Source of the DNA: Mortierella alpina
Taxonomy: Eukaryota; Mortierellomycota; Mortierellomycetes; Mortierellales; Mortierellaceae
Length of the DNA: 64,000 nt
Assembly: GCA_029449245.1 (NCBI GenBank)
Contig: JANATF010000003.1
Coordinates: forward strand, 2,418,001-2,482,000
Direction: 5' to 3'
This document shows positions 10,139 to 19,742 of this stretch, piece after piece (positions within the stretch are counted from its first letter, which is position 1; the number at the start of each line of letters is the position of its first letter). The translations under genes were made by a program, and so were the position numbers. The notes under the pieces were generated by a model. It worked only from the letters and a program-made list of their open reading frames with translations, ran no database searches and was not told the origin of the DNA.

Positions 10139-11128
10139 GGTGTTTTTCGTGATGGAGTGGTTGGGGACAATGGTGATGGTGAATTGAGGAAAAGGAATGG
10201 CGAAAAGGAATGGCGGACGCAATGGAGTGAATTTATGCTCTCCATTTCGAATGTCGTGGAAGGAGTCAGCGTGGAGAGGAAATGGCGTGATGATGGAGAG
10301 GCAAGGTGGACCAATGGGAGATCTTGTCGTCGCCATCCTCTTTCTTTTTTTCCTCTCTCTTTGGGCATGCACTCTGACGTACAGTCCTCCATTCACTTTC
10401 TCTTTTTTTTTCTTCTTTCTTTCTTTTTTTCTCCTCCCCCTCCTTGTCCCATCTACAGCTGCATCCTCTCTCCCCTTCACCGTCAGCGTCCTCCCACCAT
10501 CAGCTCTTCTACCCAACCCCCCTATACACCCACACACACCCACACACACTCACACAACAACAACCAACTACCATTAGCGCGAGCCCATAGGACCCGCCAC
10601 AGACGACTCACAGACCCGCCGGCCATGGACCTCTGACTCAAGTGCCTCAAGACCGAGCGGCCTCACCCTCCCCACACTTATGCATCCGGACCTGGCACCT
10701 CCGATGGCGATGTGTGGGTGCCCACAGACCATGAGGGTCCCGGCCGACACCTCTGTCGCCGAAGAGCAGCTGCCTGCCCCCAGCTGCTTACCAGGATCAC
10801 TCCCCTGACTCCTGTAGAGCAGCCCTGCCCCCCTGAGGGCTGCTGACCCAGACCTTTTTGCCATTTTTTTTTACTACCCTCCCACATACGGGAGGGCCCC
10901 GAGTGTGCTCCCTGACACTCCACCCGCAATCTGTGCTCCCTGAGATTGCTTGTACTATACAAACACATACCCGCTCTATTTTTCCGTCTGTTCCTACCCT
11001 GCCTCACCGCAGCGGCTCGGGGGCCAGCTGTTCTTCCTGGTTTTTGGTCTGGGTCATTTTGACTTGCGGCTTCTTGAGGTTTCCACCTTTCACCCTACAT
11101 AGCATATGAACTTTTTTCACTGCCAGGA

Positions 11129-11191
11129 GGGACACCCCCACCCGTGGGAAAGTCCCGACCTAAAATAAAGCACCTCATCATATGGTGAGGT
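11129..11191 (+). promoter_or_regulatory. LINE 3'-end stem-loops and poly(A) signal, copy B
   Basis: The same terminal signals as in copy A: a GGGAC/GTCCC stem (11129-11133 with 11152-11156), AATAAA at 11164-11169, and the 8-bp-stem near-palindrome at 11172-11191, whose 3' arm includes the first three nt of the tRNA fragment. Confidence 0.5.
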
Positions 11192-11212
11192 CTGCTGGCC
11201 CAATGGAAAGGC
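11189..11212 (+). repeat. tRNA-Arg 5' fragment at the B/C junction (target-site duplication)
   Basis: Identical to 3369-3392 and to nt 1-24 of the intact tRNA-Arg gene. It contains box A but no box B, so it should not be a working Pol III gene by itself. Copy C starts directly after it at 11213. Confidence 0.85.
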
Positions 11213-11358
11213 ACCTTTCCCTCTTACCTCCTTCGTACCCCTACCCTGGAGGCCCCCTTGTTTTGAATAAACCATAAACACAGCCCCACAGCAAAACATC
11301 GGCCACGCGAGCGACGGGTATCAGCGCACTCCCCTTACCCTCCCCCACCTTTTCCATT

Positions 11359-13110
11359 ATGGAAGAGACAGTCAATACCTCCCCCCTGCCCACCTCTGCT
11401 GCGCCCAAAGCGCGAAATGAGGTGGATTCCCCTGAATCTCACCAACCATCGCAAAAAGACAAACAACAATCCGATCCTACCCCCGCCTTAAACAGTCCCA
11501 AATCGTTTGCTGATGCTGCACGTCCCATCCTGTCCAAGGAGAAGGTGCGAGCAGCATGGGGCCAGCTCCGAGCTGGGAGAGAGCGTCGAGAGGAGGTCGT
11601 GCAGGACCGACCCATCTCTGTCGCCTTTTCTCGCCACCAACTGGATGGCCTTTTTGCAGTACCCTACGACAAGGATCGCCACATGGTGACGGATGTAGTC
11701 AGTGCCATTCTCACCGCCTTCGCCTATGTCCCCGCCATCGACTCAGACATCCCTGGAGTGTGTTACTTTGTGCTCCCCAAAACCGACACCTCCCTCACCC
11801 CCGATACAGTCATTCAGAGCAAAGGAGGACCATTGGAGATCGTCCCGGCGGTCTGGTCCCTCGGCTCAAGGATCCGCATCCGTGTAGACCAGATGGATCT
11901 GGGCGTCATGGATCGCAGAAAAGAGGTTTTGGACTCTATCTTTGGGGACTACGGCAAAATCGTTCACATTAACAATCACTACTACAAGGGCACCAGGACC
12001 CTTATGACCTCCTTTGACTTTGTTCTTGAGATCCCTCAGGGGGCTCCTGGCGATCTCATGATCCCGAGAGTCATCCCTGTCAGAGGGAGCAATGTTCTAT
12101 TCATTTGGAACTCACCCCCCTTTTGCTTCCGCTGCGGCCTAGAGGGCCACACGAAAGCTCTGTGCCCATGCCCCTCAGACTTTCAGCTGTTCCATGCCCC
12201 CTTGGTTGACCATCCCATCATGGCGCGAGCCTTCCCAGACATTAAGGCACCTCCTCGTGAGACCCCCAAAACGACGGCGGCACCAGCCTCTGTGGCTGCC
12301 AAGAACAAGCCCTCTGGGGACACCTGGACTGTGGTTGGTCCCAGTCAGCAAAGCGGTAAGAAGAGGGGACGCCGGGCGCTTGCGCCAATCTCTTCCTTGG
12401 ATGGAGTCACAACGTCGGCATCAGACAGTGACACGCCCAGACCATCCAGGAAGCAGTCGGCCCCTCGCAATCAGTCCAAGGAAAGTGCCACTGCCATTTT
12501 ACCTTCTCTATCAGACCCCGTCTCTGCCTCTGCCCTCGTGAAGACTGCACCCACAGTTGAGACTGAAGCACATGCCTCTGCCCCCTCAACTTGTGTAGAG
12601 CCCCAGCCTGAGGTGCCGGCTCCTGAGCCCACCTCCGGGACCTCGGTCTCGCCCTCGGTGGCAGACCAGGTGCCCACGCCCCTGGCCTCAGATGATGCCT
12701 CTGAGACAGCGGAGCAAGATGTTGCCATGCCCACTGCGGCCCCAGACACCCCAGAAACACCCCTCCACCATCCTGTAGAGCCCTGCCCTGCACACACAGT
12801 GCCAGACACCCCTATCCCAGTGATCATCATTAGCGAGGAACCAGGATCCACGGACGACGTCAATATGACCACCAAACAGGACGGCATGCGAGCCAAACTC
12901 GCTGACAAGAAGGCCTCTCGGGAGTCCAAAATCATGGCCAGGAAGGGCCTCGACGGCATATTTGACCCGGCCTCCGTCCTGGTTGGTAAGAAGAGTAAGG
13001 CCAAGGAGAAGTCCTCGGCCAAGGCCTCTACCAGAGCTTCTGGGCCCACGGTGGATAGCATGGGCATCCCCGTTGTGGTGGCCGCTGACCACGCCACGCC
13101 TTCAGGGTAA
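11359..13110 (+). CDS. LINE ORF1, CCHC gag-like RNA-binding protein (copy C)
   Basis: The 583-residue protein is identical to that of copy B, with the same CCHC knuckle at residues 256-269. It lies 146 nt downstream of the element 5' end and 127 nt upstream of ORF2. Two separate ORFs in one transcript imply reinitiation or another unconventional route for translating ORF2. Confidence 0.88.
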   Translation: MEETVNTSPLPTSAAPKARNEVDSPESHQPSQKDKQQSDPTPALNSPKSFADAARPILSKEKVRAAWGQLRAGRERREEVVQDRPISVAFSRHQLDGLFAVPYDKDRHMVTDVVSAILTAFAYVPAIDSDIPGVCYFVLPKTDTSLTPDTVIQSKGGPLEIVPAVWSLGSRIRIRVDQMDLGVMDRRKEVLDSIFGDYGKIVHINNHYYKGTRTLMTSFDFVLEIPQGAPGDLMIPRVIPVRGSNVLFIWNSPPFCFRCGLEGHTKALCPCPSDFQLFHAPLVDHPIMARAFPDIKAPPRETPKTTAAPASVAAKNKPSGDTWTVVGPSQQSGKKRGRRALAPISSLDGVTTSASDSDTPRPSRKQSAPRNQSKESATAILPSLSDPVSASALVKTAPTVETEAHASAPSTCVEPQPEVPAPEPTSGTSVSPSVADQVPTPLASDDASETAEQDVAMPTAAPDTPETPLHHPVEPCPAHTVPDTPIPVIIISEEPGSTDDVNMTTKQDGMRAKLADKKASRESKIMARKGLDGIFDPASVLVGKKSKAKEKSSAKASTRASGPTVDSMGIPVVVAADHATPSG

Positions 13111-13237
13111 ATCCCAGGGGGGGCTGGCCGAGACATCCCTCAGTGTATAATACCCAGACATTGTACACTCACATCTCTCTTGAGCGCCTCGCCCCCCCTC
13201 CCCTTCTTTCTTCTTCCCCTCTCTACCTTGTTCCCCA

Positions 13238-16200
13238 ATGATTGAGTACAACAACTTGAGAGTATGCACATTGAACGTCCGATCGATCGTGCGTGAGGCT
13301 ATGAGGAGATCCTTCTTCTCTTGGCTAAGGACCCAAAAACAATACGACATTATCGCCCTACAGGAGACTGTGATGAACCCAGGACCCAACGACAACGAGG
13401 CGGCTCGACAGGCAAAGTGGGCAAGGGAATGGAAGGGACCTATCGTCTTCTCCAAACACTGTGCCACCCTCTGCAACAACAGCCGTCTCTCTCTACACAA
13501 CCCCCAACAATACCTCGAAGGAAGGCTACTAACGGTCGAGGTGGTTTGCGACAACAAGCTTGACGAGAAGCTCTGCATTGCCAACGTGTATGCACCATCC
13601 AACAACGGTTGTAGTCAAGACAACTTCACGCCCGAGACCTTCCTCCAACAACTACCATACACCGCCCTCAACAACTACGACCATAAGCTCATTCTGGGCG
13701 ACTTCAACGTGGTCGCTAACCCTCGCCTTGATCAAAACCCACCAGGCAGGCTCCGCACTGTCGCACGCTGGACCCTATTCAGCGAGGCATTTTCCCGCCT
13801 TGACGTCGTGGACATCGCTCCGGAGGCACCTGTGGACGAGAATGGCAAGGTGACTGATAACCACTTCACTCATGAGTACAGACGAAACAACAGCCTTCGT
13901 ATGTCGCGCATCGATTATATCACTGTTTCCTCCCCTCTCCGGGATAGGGTAGCTTACTACCAGGTCTCCTCGGCTCCGTTTGTCAACTCGGACCACAGAC
14001 TGGTCTCCGCGGTGATTAACTCGACTACACGACCCCGCAAACCCAAGGCCGCTCCGTCTCTTGACATTCGGATCCTCTCTGACCAGAGCTTCCGCGCTCA
14101 GATCCGCCAAACCTTGGAAAAATGCCAGCAAACTAGGACCACTCGCCCTGAATTATACCCCTCACCGGGCCACTTTTGGGACGAGTGCAAAGATAAGTTC
14201 CTACTGCTGGGTCAACAGTTTCGCAACAAACAACGCTCTGCTGCCACGAGAAAGCGTGTCCTCCTCCAGAAGACTCTGAAGGAGGCGGACATACTCCTCA
14301 ACCAAAACCCGAACTCGTCTGAAGCCCTTTGTCATCGTCTGGATGCTCTTGCTGAACTAGAACGCCTGGAGGCTGACGCGATGCAACACACGGCTACTTT
14401 GGCCAAGGTCCGTTGGCTGGAGGAAGGCGAGAAGGCCTCACCCTTCTTTACCGACAACCTCAAGCGAGAGCGCCAGAGGAAGGACATCAAAGCACTAAAG
14501 TCTAGTTCAGGAGTCAGCACCCAAGTCCCGGAGGAGATGGACTCGATTGCTCGCCAGTTTTACACCCAACTATACGCGTCTCAACCAACGGATACCACCG
14601 CACAAGACACGCTCCTGGAGTGCGTGGAGAGGAAGATCCTACCGGACTGCAGTGCCATCCTGGATGAAGATCTGACATTGCAGGAGATTAAAAAATCAAT
14701 CGACTCTATGGACCTTCGCTCTTCACCAGGATCGGACGGCCTCCCCTATGAATTTTACAAAACTTTCAAACATGACGTTGCCCCTATCCTTCTGGAGATG
14801 TTCAACTCGATCACGGACACTGACGGCGCACATCCAACCTCGCACGGGATCGCCCTCACAACTCTGATCCACAAAAAAGCCTGCAAGGAGGAGATGAAAA
14901 ACTACCGACCGATCTCACTCACACAGACTGACTACAAGATCTTCACAAAGGCTTTGACGAACAGGATCAACCCAGTCGCCAAAACGGTCATCAAACCGTG
15001 GCAGACAGGCTTCATCCCAGGTAGACAGGGCCATGATAATGTTATGCTTATCGAGCTTCTGTCACAGTACGTCAACGACGGATCCCACGGTGATTACGCG
15101 ATCCTCTCACTGGACCAGGAGAAGGCGTACGATAGAGTGGAGTGGGGGTACCTCTCCAGGGTGTTGGTGACATTTGGATTCGGAGCCAGGATGCGCAATT
15201 GGATCCGATGCTGCTACACCAATCTGACAGCCAGACTCCTCATCAATGGCCGACAATCAGCTCCCTACCCAGTCGAACGAGGTCTCCGGCAAGGAGACCC
15301 TCTTGCACCAATCTTATTCAATTTTGTCCTGGAGCCCTTCCTCCTGTACTACCACAGGCACGCGAGTGGCATTAGAGTCGAGGACATGGGCTTCAAAGTC
15401 GCAGCCTTTGCCGATGACACCAATTTGTTTATCCAGCCTGGAGACGAGCAGCACGCACTGCGAGCGATCGAACTTCACGAGAAGGCATCCGGCGCCAAGG
15501 TCAACCAGGACAAAACGGAGGTAATACCACTCACTAGGGGGGCGACGACAACCATTGTCTTCCCGTCCTTTACAGTCAAACCATTCGAGGACCCGTTCAC
15601 CCACCTGGGGGTCATCATACAACCCTCAGGGCGTCTTATGGTGCCCATCGAAAAGGCCATTCTGGAGGACCTCAAGTCCACAGTCCAAGCGTGGCACAGG
15701 AGGCGCCTGTCGTTCGCTGGGCGGGTCACGGCCGCCAACACATATCTGTTATCCAAACTCTGGCACGTTGCCCCCTTTTATACGTTCAGCAAAAAGTTTT
15801 TCAAGGCAGTTGACACCATCACAAAGGCCCTCCTCTGGCACGACAAACCAGCTAGGGTCTCGTTGTCATGGTACCGCCTGCCTCGGAAAGACGGGGGCTG
15901 GGGCCTCATCAACCCTGAGACTCAATGCCAGGCCCTGAAGGCGAAATGGTTAGCGCGATGGAGAACTCAACGCACCCGCTGGAGACGGCTCTTTACGTTG
16001 TCGGCCCAAGGATGCTTTGGCCTCAATGACGTTGATGCTACTGAATCCTTTCTTGCGACTCCCACTATACAGCAGGCCATCGTGGGTGGCCCCATGCACT
16101 CCTCGACTACAGCACAGGCCACCACAGCCTTCGCCAAACTGGACGTCAAGGACATATCTCCCATGGAAGCGGTCTCACTTGCTAAAAAAAAGAACGCGGA

Positions 16201-17239
16201 CTCGAAGATTGGCGGCCACACTAAATACGGCGACAAATACCTTATATCTGAGTTCACGGTCAGGACGGCTCGGCAGTACCTGGATGAGAAGGCGCTTGAG
16301 GCTCACAAGGCGAGACCTCGACCCTCAAAGCTCTCCCTCCAGGCGCCCATCTTTGCCAACCTACCCCTCCGTGATATCACGCCAGACACAGCAGCCAGGG
16401 TCGAACTGGACTTGAGGACAGCGCGCGCGATGGCGGCTACAAATGACCCCACCATTGACCCAGTCCCAACACCCAAGGACATCGCTGAAGCACAGAAGGC
16501 AGCCGAGATCTCACTACCCGATGCCCAGTGGACAGTCTTTTTCTCTCGCCTCCACTGCCGTCAACGTCGCACCAATGAGAAGGACTTTCTGTACCTCATT
16601 GCTCACCGCAAGATATACACCCACGGTATCAAGAGCAACTTTGGATACGAAGACTCACCCTCACCTGGTTGTAGGAGATGCAAGATAGACGATCCCGACC
16701 TCGACCCACCCTTTGAGACCCGTCGCCACGCCTTTCACTCGTGCCCGTCGGTCCTGGTACTCTGGACACAGGCCCTACGATGGCTGCAGCAGTTGCTGCC
16801 ACAGCAGCAGCTAAGTGACGATGGTCTTCAATTGATTCTCTGTTGGCCAGCAACCACTGCCCTGCCCACTATCGTCATCCATCTCCACTCGGTCGTAACG
16901 CATGCCATCTACCGTACTTACTGCAAGTTAGGGGACGGTGAGCCTCTGAGGCCCAACCAACTATCATGGATGGCCCTCGCCGCTTTCCAGTCCCGCGGTC
17001 GGCTTGAACTCGTCCGAGCACTACACAAGGATCAGCGTGAACGGGAGCGAGTGCCCAGAACTGGCGCCCGACAACCACGAGAACCTCCGGACCCAGATCA
17101 CCACTACAAAGTCTTCAAGGCTGAATGGCACCACCCGCCCCACATTGTGGTGTCTGACGATACCATCTCCTTTGGGGACATGTGGGTGCTGCAGGACCAG
17201 GAAGCCCTCTCGGTAGACGACCCTGTCGACCTCGAGTAA
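13238..17239 (+). CDS. LINE ORF2: APE endonuclease / reverse transcriptase (copy C)
   Basis: The 1333-residue protein is identical to copy B. It has the APE residues N13, E43, D155, N157, D252 and H253, the RT aspartates D626, D726 and D727, and the C-terminal CCHC at 1145-1169. The intact frame, together with the lack of any difference from copy B, points to very recent activity or duplication. Confidence 0.95.
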   Translation: MIEYNNLRVCTLNVRSIVREAMRRSFFSWLRTQKQYDIIALQETVMNPGPNDNEAARQAKWAREWKGPIVFSKHCATLCNNSRLSLHNPQQYLEGRLLTVEVVCDNKLDEKLCIANVYAPSNNGCSQDNFTPETFLQQLPYTALNNYDHKLILGDFNVVANPRLDQNPPGRLRTVARWTLFSEAFSRLDVVDIAPEAPVDENGKVTDNHFTHEYRRNNSLRMSRIDYITVSSPLRDRVAYYQVSSAPFVNSDHRLVSAVINSTTRPRKPKAAPSLDIRILSDQSFRAQIRQTLEKCQQTRTTRPELYPSPGHFWDECKDKFLLLGQQFRNKQRSAATRKRVLLQKTLKEADILLNQNPNSSEALCHRLDALAELERLEADAMQHTATLAKVRWLEEGEKASPFFTDNLKRERQRKDIKALKSSSGVSTQVPEEMDSIARQFYTQLYASQPTDTTAQDTLLECVERKILPDCSAILDEDLTLQEIKKSIDSMDLRSSPGSDGLPYEFYKTFKHDVAPILLEMFNSITDTDGAHPTSHGIALTTLIHKKACKEEMKNYRPISLTQTDYKIFTKALTNRINPVAKTVIKPWQTGFIPGRQGHDNVMLIELLSQYVNDGSHGDYAILSLDQEKAYDRVEWGYLSRVLVTFGFGARMRNWIRCCYTNLTARLLINGRQSAPYPVERGLRQGDPLAPILFNFVLEPFLLYYHRHASGIRVEDMGFKVAAFADDTNLFIQPGDEQHALRAIELHEKASGAKVNQDKTEVIPLTRGATTTIVFPSFTVKPFEDPFTHLGVIIQPSGRLMVPIEKAILEDLKSTVQAWHRRRLSFAGRVTAANTYLLSKLWHVAPFYTFSKKFFKAVDTITKALLWHDKPARVSLSWYRLPRKDGGWGLINPETQCQALKAKWLARWRTQRTRWRRLFTLSAQGCFGLNDVDATESFLATPTIQQAIVGGPMHSSTTAQATTAFAKLDVKDISPMEAVSLAKKKNADSKIGGHTKYGDKYLISEFTVRTARQYLDEKALEAHKARPRPSKLSLQAPIFANLPLRDITPDTAARVELDLRTARAMAATNDPTIDPVPTPKDIAEAQKAAEISLPDAQWTVFFSRLHCRQRRTNEKDFLYLIAHRKIYTHGIKSNFGYEDSPSPGCRRCKIDDPDLDPPFETRRHAFHSCPSVLVLWTQALRWLQQLLPQQQLSDDGLQLILCWPATTALPTIVIHLHSVVTHAIYRTYCKLGDGEPLRPNQLSWMALAAFQSRGRLELVRALHKDQRERERVPRTGARQPREPPDPDHHYKVFKAEWHHPPHIVVSDDTISFGDMWVLQDQEALSVDDPVDLE

Positions 17240-17313
17240 CTGCTTGGTTTCTGTCGCTATTCACCCTTGTTCTTTGGATTCGTCCTACTCTTTATTTTTA
17301 TTTTTTATTTTTT

Positions 17314-17958
17314 CTACTTCTTGTTATACACCTCGAGCCTGGACCAGTACGCCCGGGCCAGAGCGCCCTGCTCTCTGACTCGCTCTTCCAACCGCCGAAC
17401 CGCTTCTGCGTGTTCCTGCACCATGGCGGCGTACTGCTCTTGCCGAGGACACAACTGCAGCACTAGTTGCTGCAGACGCTCTTGGAGGCCCACCTTGTCA
17501 CTCTGAAGCACGTCCCACATCCGCTGGAGACCGGCCCTGTCCTCAACGCTCACCTCGTGGTGCAAGATCCGCTCCTCGAGCAGCGCGAGTCGCTCGATCG
17601 TGGTGTGCAAGTTCCCTTGGAGCTTCCAAAACCACAAGACACCGACGTCCTGCCCCCTAGGCTCTGCTTCAGGATCAGGGGCCTCATAAGTGGGAGGCCC
17701 TGTGATCCCCCCACCGGCGCCACCTGGACTAGCGGGAGAGGACAAGGGCGACAACTCTGGCGACGGACTGGCAACGGCCTGACTGAGCTCGAACCCACCT
17801 TCGTCCGAGTCCTGAACGAACGTGGTATCGCGCTCTCCAGCTGGACTACCGGCAGGACTCAGCGGCTCCAACAGTGGTGACTGCTGGCGCGAGTCAAGAC
17901 CGCTGGACCTCCTGCGGAGGGGCCTCAAACTGGGTGAAAGAATGGTTCTGGAGGTCAT
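17314..17958 (-). CDS. antisense ORF of the LINE (copy C), coiled-coil protein
   Basis: The same 214-residue minus-strand ORF as in copy B, with the same PPTY motif and C-terminal coiled-coil region. Three open copies of this frame occur in the window, although two are identical and so not independent evidence. Confidence 0.5.
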   Translation of the reverse strand: MTSRTILSPSLRPLRRRSSGLDSRQQSPLLEPLSPAGSPAGERDTTFVQDSDEGGFELSQAVASPSPELSPLSSPASPGGAGGGITGPPTYEAPDPEAEPRGQDVGVLWFWKLQGNLHTTIERLALLEERILHHEVSVEDRAGLQRMWDVLQSDKVGLQERLQQLVLQLCPRQEQYAAMVQEHAEAVRRLEERVREQGALARAYWSRLEVYNKK

Positions 17959-18948
17959 GGTGTTTTTCGTGATGGAGTGGTTGGGGACAATGGTGATGGT
18001 GAATTGAGGAAAAGGAATGGCGAAAAGGAATGGCGGACGCAATGGAGTGAATTTATGCTCTCCATTTCGAATGTCGTGGAAGGAGTCAGCGTGGAGAGGA
18101 AATGGCGTGATGATGGAGAGGCAAGGTGGACCAATGGGAGATCTTGTCGTCGCCATCCTCTTTCTTTTTTTCCTCTCTCTTTGGGCATGCACTCTGACGT
18201 ACAGTCCTCCATTCACTTTCTCTTTTTTTTTCTTCTTTCTTTCTTTTTTTCTCCTCCCCCTCCTTGTCCCATCTACAGCTGCATCCTCTCTCCCCTTCAC
18301 CGTCAGCGTCCTCCCACCATCAGCTCTTCTACCCAACCCCCCTATACACCCACACACACCCACACACACTCACACAACAACAACCAACTACCATTAGCGC
18401 GAGCCCATAGGACCCGCCACAGACGACTCACAGACCCGCCGGCCATGGACCTCTGACTCAAGTGCCTCAAGACCGAGCGGCCTCACCCTCCCCACACTTA
18501 TGCATCCGGACCTGGCACCTCCGATGGCGATGTGTGGGTGCCCACAGACCATGAGGGTCCCGGCCGACACCTCTGTCGCCGAAGAGCAGCTGCCTGCCCC
18601 CAGCTGCTTACCAGGATCACTCCCCTGACTCCTGTAGAGCAGCCCTGCCCCCCTGAGGGCTGCTGACCCAGACCTTTTTGCCATTTTTTTTTACTACCCT
18701 CCCACATACGGGAGGGCCCCGAGTGTGCTCCCTGACACTCCACCCGCAATCTGTGCTCCCTGAGATTGCTTGTACTATACAAACACATACCCGCTCTATT
18801 TTTCCGTCTGTTCCTACCCTGCCTCACCGCAGCGGCTCGGGGGCCAGCTGTTCTTCCTGGTTTTTGGTCTGGGTCATTTTGACTTGCGGCTTCTTGAGGT
18901 TTCCACCTTTCACCCTACATAGCATATGAACTTTTTTCACTGCCAGGA

Positions 18949-19011
18949 GGGACACCCCCACCCGTGGGAAAGTCCCGACCTAAAATAAAGCACCTCATCA
19001 TATGGTGAGGT
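18949..19011 (+). promoter_or_regulatory. LINE 3'-end stem-loops and poly(A) signal, copy C
   Basis: GGGAC/GTCCC stem (18949-18953 with 18972-18976), AATAAA at 18984-18989, and the terminal near-palindrome at 18992-19011 that overlaps the first three nt of the intact tRNA gene. Cleavage 10-30 nt after AATAAA would place the transcript 3' end inside the tRNA 5' half, so the element RNA may carry target sequence at its end. That consequence is inferred. Confidence 0.5.
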
Positions 19012-19079
19012 CTGCTGGCCCAATGGAAAGGCGTCTGACTACGAATCAGGAGATTGCAGGTTCGACCCCTGCGTAGATC
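19009..19079 (+). tRNA. tRNA-Arg(ACG), intact, at the 3' end of the LINE array
   Basis: A full cloverleaf can be drawn. The acceptor stem GGTCTGC pairs with GTAGATC (two G-U pairs), the D arm contains box A (TGGCCCAATGG), the anticodon stem TCTGA/TCAGG closes the loop CTACGAA with anticodon ACG, and the T arm GCAGG-TTCGACC-CCTGC carries box B. There is no intron. A T7 run follows at 19084. Nucleotides 1-24 are the duplicated target of the LINE, and nucleotides 25-71 occur only once in the window. Confidence 0.93.
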
Positions 19080-19083
19080 ATTC

Positions 19084-19090
19084 TTTTTTT
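19084..19090 (+). terminator. Pol III terminator of tRNA-Arg
   Basis: A run of seven T begins 4 nt after the tRNA 3' end, which is the usual Pol III stop signal. Confidence 0.75.
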
Positions 19091-19287
19091 GCTCCTTTTA
19101 CCAAAAAAATGGCTTGTGCACGCTCCACTTTCATCTTTTGTGGACGCGTCTACGCTTTCCTTTTTGCCATTCGATCCCAAGCTGCACCATCATCTTTACG
19201 GCTGATGTGAGAACTCTTCCATAAGTGGGGGGTGTGAACGTGTTCGCTAGCCATCTACCAGCTAGGGATTTTCACCGACCACCCTTT

Positions 19288-19730
19288 TGGTCAAAGCGGC
19301 AATTGACCTGAGAACCTTGCTAGTTAATCGGTTAAAAAGTCAGGTCAACTTTTTGGTCAAACGTCGGTCAACAAGGTCGGTCAACCGGCCAATGGGTTAA
19401 TGGGTCAATGGGTCAATGGGTAATGGGTCAACCGATTTGACCAGTTAACTGGGTTAACCAGCCAAGTGGGTCAAGTCAACCGATTTGACCAGTCAACCGG
19501 GTTAATCACATTGATGAATGAAGACGTTCTGGCGCCGTGCCTGGCCAGATACACGTCGGTCAACTGGTCCAATGGTCAACGGTCAACTGGATAGCTTGTT
19601 AAATGGTCAAGTGGTCAAATGGTCTAATGGTCAACTGGTGGTTAACAAATAATGGTCAATGATCAGCAACAGAGCTGGTCAACTTTTTAACTCGGTCAAC
19701 TGGTTAACTCAGTCAAAAAAAAGTCGGTTA
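19288..19730. repeat. degenerate GGTCAA/TTGACC array
   Basis: About 440 bp hold roughly twenty copies of GGTCAA (often GGTCAACTGG, GGTCAATGG or GGGTCAA), spaced 8-25 nt apart, with TTGACC on the other strand in a few places. The array has no strict period and no open frame. It starts about 200 nt after the tRNA. It could be a decayed satellite or the end of another mobile element. No family is recognised. Confidence 0.7.
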
Positions 19731-19742
19731 GAATCCCTACTA

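Larger units (their letters stand above)
3393..11188 (+). mobile_element. tRNA-targeted LINE, copy B (full length)
   Basis: A complete 7796-bp copy lies between two tRNA-Arg 5' fragments. Its order is a 5' UTR of 146 nt, ORF1 (3539-5290), a 127-nt spacer, ORF2 (5418-9419), then a 1.77-kb 3' region that holds an antisense ORF, a T-rich tract, a CA-rich tract near 10530-10560 and the terminal stem-loops. With APE endonuclease upstream of RT, no RNase H domain and a C-terminal CCHC, it belongs with L1/Tx1-like non-LTR elements. All ORFs are intact. The period to copy C is exactly 7820 bp at every ORF. Confidence 0.93.
11213..19008 (+). mobile_element. tRNA-targeted LINE, copy C (full length)
   Basis: A complete 7796-bp copy. 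Its ORF1, ORF2 and antisense ORF translate to the same proteins as copy B, and every stretch of DNA I compared was identical to copy B, including homopolymer lengths in the 3' region. It ends at the complete tRNA-Arg gene. If insertions happened one after another at the rebuilt tRNA, this is the youngest copy. Confidence 0.93.

Noticed and set aside
9494-10549. The full 351-codon version of the antisense LINE ORF
   Set aside because: Copy A has indels that break the upstream part of the frame, while the shorter version from 10138 is kept in all copies.
12471-13136. A 221-codon minus-strand ORF inside ORF1
   Set aside because: It is the shadow of the Ala/Ser/Pro/Thr-rich ORF1 tail, with low-complexity composition and no independent signal.
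1-19008. The tandem 7.8-kb units as an LTR retrotransposon or as segmental gene duplications
   Set aside because: There are no LTRs, integrase, protease or RNase H. An APE endonuclease lies upstream of the RT, which is the LINE order.
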